Positions 1 to 7,056 of a DNA stretch of 8,703 bases are shown one piece after another. Below the pieces are notes generated by a model, which saw only the letters and a list, made by a program, of their open reading frames with translations, was not told the DNA's origin and made no database searches. A program made the position numbers and the translations under genes. Numbering within the stretch: the first letter of the stretch is position 1; each line of letters begins with the position of its first letter. The DNA comes from Bacteroidota bacterium (GTDB taxonomy: Bacteria > Bacteroidota > Ignavibacteria > Ignavibacteriales > Melioribacteraceae), in assembly GCA_021812745.1 (NCBI GenBank), contig JAKAMS010000092.1, positions 1-8,703 of the forward strand, read 5' to 3'.

Positions 1-152
1 TAATCATTTTACTAATTCCAAGAGTTTTAAGTCTGATTAAGTTTACCCCCTAAAAAATAATATCAGATGTAATATCCGCTTGATGAAATATCTTCTTTAA
101 TTAAGTAAAAAAAATTATTTTCAATTCAATTATAGATTATCATTCTCCATCC

Positions 153-156
153 GAGG
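153..156 (+). promoter_or_regulatory. Ribosome binding site that fixes a TTG start
   Basis: GAGG lies five bases upstream of the TTG at 162. It supports TTG as the start of the sensor kinase. The first in-frame ATG would be codon 19, and starting there would remove the acidic pocket (E12, D13, D14) of the receiver domain, which is needed for phosphorylation. Confidence 0.6.
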
Positions 157-161
157 CACTT

Positions 162-3100
162 TTGGTTAAAGATGTAAAAACACTTTTACTAGTAGAAGAC
201 GACACACTTCTTGCAATGACTGAGACCCGCTGGCTAAGTAAAGCGGGTTATAAGGTTATTCACGCCCCCACCGGAGAAATAGCGGTTGATATTGTAAAGA
301 CGGGTAGAGAAGCAATAGATCTAATATTGATGGACATCAATCTTGGAAACGGAATAGACGGAACTGTTGCCGCTCGCAAAATTCTTAACAAGAATGAGAT
401 ACCGCTACTATTTCTCTCTTCTCATACTGAAAAAGAGGTAGTTGAAAAAACTGAAAAGATAACTTCTTATGGTTATGTAGTAAAAGACTCAAAAGAAGTA
501 GTTCTGCTGGCATCAATTAAGATGGCATTCAAGTTATTTAATGCAAATAAAGCGCTAAGAGAAAAAGAAAAAGCTTTATTGGAAAGCCAGACAAGATTGA
601 AACGAGCCGAATTTATTTCTCAAGCAGGTAATTGGGAACTGCACCTGAAGAGCGGGAAAATTATTGCATCAGAAGGAGCGGTAAAAGTTTATGGCTTCGT
701 CAGCTCGGAAGCAAAGCTTGCAGATATTCAGGAATTGGTTCTTCCGGAATACCGCCCTCTACTTGACAATGCTCTCCGCAATTTAATCGAACACGATGAA
801 CCGTACAATGTAAAATTTAAAATCAAAAAAGCTGACAGCGGAGAAATAGCAGACATCCATTCAACTGCGGAATATGACAAAGAAGAAAAAGTTGTCTTTG
901 GCGTTTTAAAAGATATAACACGAAGGAAAATTGCTGAAGACGCTGTTAATTATGAACGGAATCTCTTAAGATCATTAATAGATAACATACCTGACTCAAT
1001 TTACTTCAAAGATTCGGAAGGTTTGTATCTTCTCAATAATGCCGCCCACCTCCGTTCTTTGGGCGCTGAATCACAGTCAGATGTAATCGGAAAAAATCCT
1101 TTCGATTTCTTTCCGCCGGAATTAGCAAACGAATTTAGAAGAGAAGAACTTCAGCTGTTAAAGACAGGTAATGCTGTCTATGATAAAGAAGAGGTTTCAA
1201 TTAATCCGGAGACTGGCGAGAAAAAATTTCATATTACAAACAAAGTTCCTGTCTTCAATAATAAAGGAAAAATTACCGGACTAATAGGAATCAGCCGTAA
1301 TATTACTGAGCTGAAAAAGCATGAATTAGCAATAAAAGAGAATGAAGAGAAATACAGACAGCTCTTTGAATCCGGAATTGACGCTCTCTTTTTAATTGAA
1401 ACCGAGACCGGAAAAATTCTTGATGCTAATAAAGCTTCGTCTTCCAATTTCGGTTACAGCCACGATGAGTTGCTTAAACTACGGATTATAGATCTATCTG
1501 CTGAACCCGAAAAAACTATTTCATCTAATACCGACAATGACAGAAACACAGAGCCAAAAGTTACGGTCAGTAAGAAGAAAGACGGCACGACATTTCCTAC
1601 GGAGATTACATGCAATCATTTTGATTTTGAAAACCGCCCGGTTTACCTTGCTTCTGTTAGAGATATAACCGAACGCAAAAAAGTCGAACACATATTGCTT
1701 GAAAGCGAGATGAGGTGGAAATCTGCAATCGAAGGGAACAATCAAGGACTTTGGGATTGGAATCTATCCACAAACGAAGTTTATTTCTCTACAATGTGGA
1801 AGAAGATGCTTGGATATGATGAAGCGGAGGTGGATAATCATCTTGATGCATGGTCTAGATTGGTTCATCCGGATGACCTTACCTCTACTATGGAAGAGTT
1901 AAATAAACATTTGCGTGGCGAGACTTCCATTTATATATCAGAACATAGGTTACTATGTAAAGATGGTTCTTATAAATGGATTCTTGATCAAGGGAAAATA
2001 TTTAGCTATGACACCAGCGGCAAACCGCTGCGTATGATCGGCACACATACAGATATATCAAAGTTCAAGAATACAGAAGAACAATTACAAGAGATGAATG
2101 AAATTTTTAGAATGTTCCTTAAGAACAATCCTCTTTACGTATTCATTAAAAATAGTGAGATCAAATCTGTATACTTGAGCGAAAATTACGAAAAGATGCT
2201 GGGGCGTCCCCTTAGAGATATATTGGGGAAAAACATGGATGAACTTTTCCCTTCCGAACTCTCTAAGAAAATGATAGAAGACGATAAAAGAATTTTAAGC
2301 GAAGGAATTTATCATGAATTTGTTGAAGAATTAAACGGACGCACATATTCATCTATTAAATTCCCCATCTTTATTAATGGCCAAGCCAAATATTTAGCCG
2401 GTTATACAATGGACATAACCGAACGCGCAAATATTGAGACAGAATTAGAAAATCAGAAAAGATTTTTTGAGCAGATGTTTTTACAGTCTTCCACAAGTAC
2501 TCAAATATTGGACAAAGACGGTTGGTGCTTGCGTATCAACCCCAAACTAACCGAACTATTCGGAGTAAAGCCAGAACATATTGAAGGACATCAGTACAAC
2601 ATCTTTAATGATGCAGAGATAATAAAAAACGGAATTGACAAAATTTTGCGAAGAGTTTTTGACGAGCTGAAAGTTGAACAATGGGAAGTTTATTTTGATA
2701 TCGGTGCGGCGGCAGATTCGCAGAATATAATTGTTAAAGAGAGAACTCAAAAATGGTATTCAAATACAGCATCTCCTATTGTTGATAATGAAGGCAATCT
2801 CCTCTATGTAGTAGTTCAACATGAGGATATTACCAAACGCAGGCAAGCTGAGGTACTATTAAAAGAATCTGAGCAGATCTTTGCGGCAGCTTTTCATAAC
2901 AGCTCTGCTTCAATATCACTCACAACTTTTAAAGAAGGAATTTATGTTGATGTTAATGAAACATTTCTAAAAGTCACAGGCTACACACGCGATGAGGTCA
3001 TAGGCAATAGTTCCCGCAAGCTGAAGTTTTTCACAGATTTAGAAGAACGCAACAGCTTAATGGATGAACTAAATATGAACGGACACATTTCCGGACGTGA

Positions 3101-5189
3101 ATGCCGGTTCAGAATTAAATCCGGAGAAATAATTACTACGCTCATTTCCGGAGTAATAATAAATATAAAAGGAGAATCGTGTTTACTCTCAACGATTATA
3201 GATATCTCTGAACGGAAAACGATGGAAGAAGGATTAAGAAAATTCAAGATGAGTATAGAACGTTCCGAAGACGCAATATTTATAACCAATGAGAAAGGAG
3301 AAATTGAATACGCTAACAGTTCATTTGAAAAAATTTACGGTTACAGTCCTAAAGAAGTTATCGGAAAGACTCCCAGAATAATAAAATCGGAACTTGTTCC
3401 AGCAAGTTTTTATGAAGAATTATGGTCAAAATTATTATCCAATCAGGCTGTCATAGGAGAAATTGAAAATAAAAGAAAAGATGGTCGAATAATAACAGTC
3501 GAAGGTTCAAACAATCCAATAGTGAATGACCAGGGTAAGATTATTGGTTATCTGGGAATTCACCGCGATATATCGGGGCGAAAACGCGATGAAGCTATAC
3601 AGAAAGCCATCTTCAATGTAACTGCGGCAGTTACGACTACAAAAAGCGTTGAGGAGTTAATTAGTATAATCAGAGATCAGTTAGGTACTTTGATGGATAC
3701 AACTAATTTTTATATCGCTTTCTATAATGAAGAAACGGATATGCTTTGGACTCCTTTTGCAAAAGATGAGAAAGATGAGATATCAAAATGGTCAGCGGAA
3801 AAATCAATGACAGGTCTTGTTACGAAAAGCAAGAGATCAATTATTGCAACTAAAGAAAACGTTTTAAAGATGGTCCAAGAAGGACTTATAGATATGATTG
3901 GGACTCCTTCGGAAATATGGGTAGGGGTTCCGTTAAAGGTAAATGAAAAAGTGATTGGAGCAATTGTTCTGCAAGATTATCACGACCGGAATGCATTCGA
4001 TTCAAAGAGTATTGAGATTTTAGAATTTGTTTCGGGACAGATTGGCATTTCACTTCAGCGCAAACAGATAGAAAATACTTTGCAGGAGAAGCAGAATATT
4101 CTTTCTGAAGCTCAGAGAATTGCTCATATCGGCAGTTGGAATGCTGTAATTGACACCGGAAAGATTTCATGGTCAGACGAAACTTATAATGTCTTCGATG
4201 TTTCTCCCGATAAATTTGAACCTTCTTTAGATTCAATATTAAATCTTATCCATCAAAATGATAGAAAACCCATAGAAGAATCTCTTAGGAAACAATTCTC
4301 CGGAGAAATGGAAAAAGGAATTGAGTTCCGAATCAAAGCACAAGATGGTTCAATGCGTTACTTAAGTCTTACCGGCGCTCCAACTTTCAATGAAGAAGGG
4401 ATTGTAAACGGAGCTATAGGCGCGGTTCAGGATATCACAGAACGGAAAGAAGCAGAAACACGGCTGCAAAAATATATGGAAGAACTTAAAGAAGTCAGCG
4501 CCACCAAAGACAAATTCGTCTCAATAATTTCACACGATCTGAAGAATCCATTCCACTCAATTAACAGCGCCCTTAAACTTATTATAAATGAAGGAGAAGA
4601 TATCACTGAAGAGGAGAAAAAAACTTTTCTGCAAGGTATTTTAAACACTTCAAATAGAGCTTACTCACTTCTTGAAAATTTATTACTCTGGTCTAGGAAC
4701 CAGATGGGACAGATAGAATTTTCTCCGGAGAAAATTCAGCTTTTCGAAATTTCACTTGAAACAATCGGATTGGTAAAGAATAGTTCCGTTCTGAAAAACA
4801 TTACACTTACCAACCATATCGGTAAGGAGATATTTGTCAAGGCAGACAGAAATATGTTAGAAACAGTTTTAAGAAATTTACTGACTAACGCTATCAAATT
4901 TACACGAGAAAACGGAAAGGTAGATATCATTGCTAAATCTGACGGTCAATTTGTAGAAGTTAGCGTACTTGATAACGGTATAGGTATTGAATCTGAGAAC
5001 ATTAAAAAACTTTTCAAGATAGATAAACCATTTTCCACTCAAGGAACAAAGAGCGAGTCCGGAACAGGTCTGGGATTGATTCTTTGTAAAGATTTTATCG
5101 AAAGGAACGGCGGAAAAATTCATGTTGAAAGTGAATTTGGAAAAGGAAGTAAGTTTTCTTTTAGCTTACCAATTTCATCTGCGAATTAA
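162..5189 (+). CDS. Giant soluble hybrid histidine kinase: REC, nine PAS, one GAF, HisKA, HATPase_c
   Basis: A 1675-residue sensor histidine kinase with an N-terminal receiver. The receiver (about 5-125) has acidic residues E12/D13/D14, phospho-acceptor D58, hydroxyl residues S86/S87 and K108. Nine PAS units follow at about 150-257, 264-385, 395-507, 518-637, 640-757, 763-895, 900-1020, 1025-1143 and 1310-1430. Each ends in a DITERK-like connector (for example 251, 501, 751, 1014, 1424). A GAF domain (about 1148-1305) lies before the last PAS. HisKA carries H1458 in SHDLKNP; the D-x-x-N after the histidine suggests both kinase and phosphatase activity. HATPase_c shows the N box (N1572, N1576), G1 box DNGIGI (1604-1609) and G2 box GTGLGL (1634-1639). 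No signal peptide or membrane segment is evident, so it is probably cytoplasmic. The TTG start is chosen from the GAGG site and the intact receiver. Ligands are unknown, and no separate response regulator lies in the window. PAS1 and PAS9 share a G-x-W opening of the same subtype. PAS2 and PAS5 resemble each other, suggesting internal duplication. Confidence 0.95.
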   Translation: MVKDVKTLLLVEDDTLLAMTETRWLSKAGYKVIHAPTGEIAVDIVKTGREAIDLILMDINLGNGIDGTVAARKILNKNEIPLLFLSSHTEKEVVEKTEKITSYGYVVKDSKEVVLLASIKMAFKLFNANKALREKEKALLESQTRLKRAEFISQAGNWELHLKSGKIIASEGAVKVYGFVSSEAKLADIQELVLPEYRPLLDNALRNLIEHDEPYNVKFKIKKADSGEIADIHSTAEYDKEEKVVFGVLKDITRRKIAEDAVNYERNLLRSLIDNIPDSIYFKDSEGLYLLNNAAHLRSLGAESQSDVIGKNPFDFFPPELANEFRREELQLLKTGNAVYDKEEVSINPETGEKKFHITNKVPVFNNKGKITGLIGISRNITELKKHELAIKENEEKYRQLFESGIDALFLIETETGKILDANKASSSNFGYSHDELLKLRIIDLSAEPEKTISSNTDNDRNTEPKVTVSKKKDGTTFPTEITCNHFDFENRPVYLASVRDITERKKVEHILLESEMRWKSAIEGNNQGLWDWNLSTNEVYFSTMWKKMLGYDEAEVDNHLDAWSRLVHPDDLTSTMEELNKHLRGETSIYISEHRLLCKDGSYKWILDQGKIFSYDTSGKPLRMIGTHTDISKFKNTEEQLQEMNEIFRMFLKNNPLYVFIKNSEIKSVYLSENYEKMLGRPLRDILGKNMDELFPSELSKKMIEDDKRILSEGIYHEFVEELNGRTYSSIKFPIFINGQAKYLAGYTMDITERANIETELENQKRFFEQMFLQSSTSTQILDKDGWCLRINPKLTELFGVKPEHIEGHQYNIFNDAEIIKNGIDKILRRVFDELKVEQWEVYFDIGAAADSQNIIVKERTQKWYSNTASPIVDNEGNLLYVVVQHEDITKRRQAEVLLKESEQIFAAAFHNSSASISLTTFKEGIYVDVNETFLKVTGYTRDEVIGNSSRKLKFFTDLEERNSLMDELNMNGHISGRECRFRIKSGEIITTLISGVIINIKGESCLLSTIIDISERKTMEEGLRKFKMSIERSEDAIFITNEKGEIEYANSSFEKIYGYSPKEVIGKTPRIIKSELVPASFYEELWSKLLSNQAVIGEIENKRKDGRIITVEGSNNPIVNDQGKIIGYLGIHRDISGRKRDEAIQKAIFNVTAAVTTTKSVEELISIIRDQLGTLMDTTNFYIAFYNEETDMLWTPFAKDEKDEISKWSAEKSMTGLVTKSKRSIIATKENVLKMVQEGLIDMIGTPSEIWVGVPLKVNEKVIGAIVLQDYHDRNAFDSKSIEILEFVSGQIGISLQRKQIENTLQEKQNILSEAQRIAHIGSWNAVIDTGKISWSDETYNVFDVSPDKFEPSLDSILNLIHQNDRKPIEESLRKQFSGEMEKGIEFRIKAQDGSMRYLSLTGAPTFNEEGIVNGAIGAVQDITERKEAETRLQKYMEELKEVSATKDKFVSIISHDLKNPFHSINSALKLIINEGEDITEEEKKTFLQGILNTSNRAYSLLENLLLWSRNQMGQIEFSPEKIQLFEISLETIGLVKNSSVLKNITLTNHIGKEIFVKADRNMLETVLRNLLTNAIKFTRENGKVDIIAKSDGQFVEVSVLDNGIGIESENIKKLFKIDKPFSTQGTKSESGTGLGLILCKDFIERNGGKIHVESEFGKGSKFSFSLPISSAN

Positions 5190-5236
5190 TAACGTATCTA
5201 TTGGTGTTGCAAAAGAGTGTGCAAATGTTTTGTAAT

Positions 5237-5271
5237 AAAAAACCGTCCCAAAATTACTAGGACGGTTTTTT
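5237..5271. terminator. Bidirectional rho-independent terminator
   Basis: A perfect 12-bp stem: AAAAAACCGTCC at 5237-5248 pairs with GGACGGTTTTTT at 5260-5271 across an 11-base loop. The GC core is flanked by A6 and T6, so it works in either direction. It lies 47 bases after the kinase stop and 28 bases after the cytochrome stop, and so serves both convergent transcripts. Confidence 0.9.
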
Positions 5272-5299
5272 CAAAAGAGAATTAAAGATTACAAAAAAA

Positions 5300-6421
5300 T
5301 TACTTAACAAGATTCATTTTTATTGTCTGAATATATTGTCCGGCTTGCATCCTTGCAAAGTAAACTCCGCTGGCAACTCTGCTGCCGAGTTCATTTGTAC
5401 CATCCCATACAGCTTGATAAGTACCATTATTAAATGATTCATGATCTACAATCGTTTTAATAATGCTTCCTTTAATATCATAAATAGCCAAATGAACTTT
5501 ATCTGTTTGAGGTAAAGAAAAACGGAGCGTAGTACTAGGATTAAAAGGATTAGGATAATTCTGTGTTAATTGATAGTTAGCCGGGATTTCTGATTCATGA
5601 TTTATAGCGGTTATGGTATTATGTTCATTCCCGTGGCATTGTACGCAATTCATTTGTGAATTTACATCATTAAAAAGAGCTGTGCCGTGGCAAGATTGAC
5701 ACTGCGCAACTTTAGGATCGGTTACAAAAGTAGGCACAAATGTTTTAGCGAATTTTGCATTCAACAGCTCGGCTGTTTTTGCGGCAATGTCTCCTGCAAG
5801 GCGAGCGCATCTTTCTTTTCTTTCAGTATCACCTACTTTCTTTTTTGCAATAGTACACCATTGACTTACAGACGCGTGGCAAAGAACACTACCGCTGACT
5901 GATCCAACTAATGCGCTATTATATTTTTTGTCTTGATATAAGCCGTCTATAGCAGTTTGATTCGCTTTTACCGTTGGAAATTCTGCAGCTGCAGCAAATC
6001 CCCAAATTTCATTTATCAACGCACCGGAATCTGCTTTCGATGTTACCAAACTGATTATTGCAGCCGCACCATTTACAGTACCGCATAATGTACCCCATCC
6101 GTTTCCTCCACCTCTTCCAAAAAGCATTACTTCCATCGGCATGTTAGCCCATGGATCCGGCATTTTCTCTTTCAGAGCTTCTGTGAAAGCACCAAATACA
6201 CCTGAGCAACAATCTTTATCAGAGTAATATAAATGATGCGCCTTAAGTCTAACATATTCCGGATCTAAAGTTACATATGGCCAAGGCCATGTTGTAGCTT
6301 TATCATTTGCTAAAATTTTCCCGCCAGCCAGAATATCTAAGCCGGCAACACCTATTACAGCACCAACTGCATACTTTGACGAACTTGTTAAAAAGTCTTT
6401 TCTGGTAATTTCATTTGTCAT
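5300..6421 (-). CDS. Exported di-haem C_GCAxxG_C_C (split-Soret-like) cytochrome with type IX sorting tail
   Basis: A 373-residue exported redox protein. Residues 1-38 form a Tat-like signal: TRKDFL at 6-11, then a hydrophobic stretch ending near ILA (36-38). Residues about 60-220 match the C_GCAxxG_C_C redox family: C71/C72 before a helix, GRGGGNGWGTLCG (102-114) with C113, then C181, C189 and C205. Two c-type haem sites follow, CQSCH (241-245) and CVQCH (259-263). Residues about 284-373 are a type IX secretion sorting domain with NYPNPFNPSTT near 288-298, DIKG (315-318) and SGVYFARM (351-358). Cys-rich domain plus two haem sites resembles split-Soret cytochrome c of sulfate reducers, from which a haem and Fe-S content is expected; electron partners are unknown. 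AAGGAG (6433-6428) sits six bases before the ATG. The gene starts 16 bases after the TPR gene, so the two are probably co-transcribed. Haems would have to be attached in the periplasm before outer-membrane export. The domain calls are firm; the split-Soret name is less certain. Confidence 0.85.
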   Translation of the reverse strand: MTNEITRKDFLTSSSKYAVGAVIGVAGLDILAGGKILANDKATTWPWPYVTLDPEYVRLKAHHLYYSDKDCCSGVFGAFTEALKEKMPDPWANMPMEVMLFGRGGGNGWGTLCGTVNGAAAIISLVTSKADSGALINEIWGFAAAAEFPTVKANQTAIDGLYQDKKYNSALVGSVSGSVLCHASVSQWCTIAKKKVGDTERKERCARLAGDIAAKTAELLNAKFAKTFVPTFVTDPKVAQCQSCHGTALFNDVNSQMNCVQCHGNEHNTITAINHESEIPANYQLTQNYPNPFNPSTTLRFSLPQTDKVHLAIYDIKGSIIKTIVDHESFNNGTYQAVWDGTNELGSRVASGVYFARMQAGQYIQTIKMNLVK

Positions 6422-6437
6422 TTTTTTCTCCTTGTAA

Positions 6438-6875
6438 TTATGCTTTTATTTTTGAAGTAAGTAATTGAATGATCTTCTTTAAGCGCATTTCATTTTGATT
6501 TAATTGATGAGCTTTTAGAAAATAGTTCAGTGATTGGTCTATGTCGCAGTAAAGCCAGAGGATACCCAATTCAATAAATAATTCATATTTATTCGATCTT
6601 TCTGTTTTTCCCCTTTCAATGTTAACCACAAGATCAGCACACGGACAATCTTCTTCTTCAGGTTTTGTATCAATGATGCAATCAATATTTTCCTCAATCA
6701 AAGAGGTGAAAAGATCAAGAGCTTTATCAAGGTTCTTAGTCTGAGTATAACAAATAATTAATCTTTTTTTAGCACATATATTATCCGGAAACCTCTTGTA
6801 AGAATTTTCCAATTCTTGAAGTGCAAAAGAATAATTGCCGTTAAGAAAATGATAATTACCTAACATTTCGCTCAT
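6438..6875 (-). CDS. Small TPR protein with a Cys-Pro-Cys insertion
   Basis: A 145-residue protein built from helical TPR-like repeats. The first (about 1-32) shows the pattern L5-G6, Y15, A18, L22 and P30. The second covers about 33-65 and the third about 97-129. Between the second and third is an acidic, cysteine-bearing loop: C66, then DCPC with C77 and C79. There is no signal peptide or membrane segment, so it is probably cytosolic and acts through protein contacts. It is the first gene of the predicted pair with the exported cytochrome, 16 bases upstream of it, so a role in that protein's maturation or delivery is possible but inferred. The start is uncertain. No Shine-Dalgarno precedes ATG 6875, and the reading frame stays open for 18 codons upstream without an ATG, GTG or TTG. 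The predicted sigma-54 transcript would begin almost exactly at this ATG. Three of the four N-terminal TPR positions are present, so little sequence can be missing. Confidence 0.8.
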   Translation of the reverse strand: MSEMLGNYHFLNGNYSFALQELENSYKRFPDNICAKKRLIICYTQTKNLDKALDLFTSLIEENIDCIIDTKPEEEDCPCADLVVNIERGKTERSNKYELFIELGILWLYCDIDQSLNYFLKAHQLNQNEMRLKKIIQLLTSKIKA

Positions 6876-6886
6876 ATAATTTATAA

Positions 6887-6902
6887 GGCAAATTACTTGC
6901 CA
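6887..6902 (-). promoter_or_regulatory. Predicted sigma-54 (-24/-12) promoter of the TPR-cytochrome operon
   Basis: On the minus strand the sequence TGGCAAGTAATTTGCC matches the consensus TGGCAC-N5-TTGC at every position except the C at the end of the -24 block. The invariant GG (6901-6900) and GC (6889-6888) are exactly 10 bases apart. Transcription would begin near 6876, one base before the ATG of the TPR gene. A sigma-54 activator gene and enhancer-like dyads lie directly upstream, which strengthens the call. Confidence 0.75.
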
Positions 6903-6967
6903 TTTATCTCCCGGAGGGAAATGCTTTTTTTATTTCTAATCGCGGAATTGATTTAAGAGTGGGATTA

Positions 6968-6992
6968 AAGTGTTGCAACACTTGCAACACTT
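6968..6992. promoter_or_regulatory. Proximal enhancer-like dyad (candidate activator binding site)
   Basis: The block holds a 16-bp perfect palindrome, AAGTGTTGCAACACTT (6968-6983). It overlaps a larger dyad with 9-base arms, GTGTTGCAA at 6970-6978 and TTGCAACAC at 6982-6990, separated by three bases. TTGCAACACTT also occurs twice as a direct repeat (6973-6983 and 6982-6992). It is centred about 95-105 bp upstream of the predicted transcription start, the typical distance for sigma-54 enhancers. The same arms plus the T6 at 6991-6996 could also fold as a hairpin terminator on the plus strand, but no gene there would need one. Confidence 0.6.
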
Positions 6993-7039
6993 TTTTATAA
7001 GATATTATAGTTAAATATTTTGTAGGACTTAAAACATAA

Positions 7040-7054
7040 CGTTGCAATGCAACG
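7040..7054. promoter_or_regulatory. Distal enhancer-like dyad (candidate activator binding site)
   Basis: CGTTGCA (7040-7046) and TGCAACG (7048-7054) form a perfect 7-base inverted repeat around one base, two bases after the activator stop codon. It shares the GTTGCA/TGCAAC half-sites with the proximal dyad and lies about 170 bp upstream of the predicted start site. The half-site spacing differs from the proximal site, and a one-base loop makes an RNA hairpin terminator unlikely. Confidence 0.45.
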
Positions 7055-7056
7055 CT

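Noticed and set aside
1..161. Possible divergent minus-strand start (ATG at 7-5) or kinase promoter in the left edge
   Set aside because: Only two codons would be visible and no clear ribosome site is present. No -35/-10, Bacteroidota-type or sigma-54 element with proper spacing was found.
1229..5123. Several minus-strand open frames of 64-116 codons inside the kinase gene
   Set aside because: They are antisense shadows of a clearly coding plus-strand gene, with no domains or ribosome sites of their own.
5687..5902. Plus-strand 71-codon frame inside the cytochrome gene
   Set aside because: It is antisense to the conserved C_GCAxxG_C_C and haem coding region. The peptide shows no family pattern.
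6967..6996. Hairpin plus T6 as a plus-strand terminator, or as the activator's own terminator on the minus strand
   Set aside because: No plus-strand gene precedes it. On the minus strand the stem is followed only by TTTAATCC. The dyad symmetry and distance to the sigma-54 promoter are better explained as protein binding sites, although a weak attenuation role cannot be excluded.
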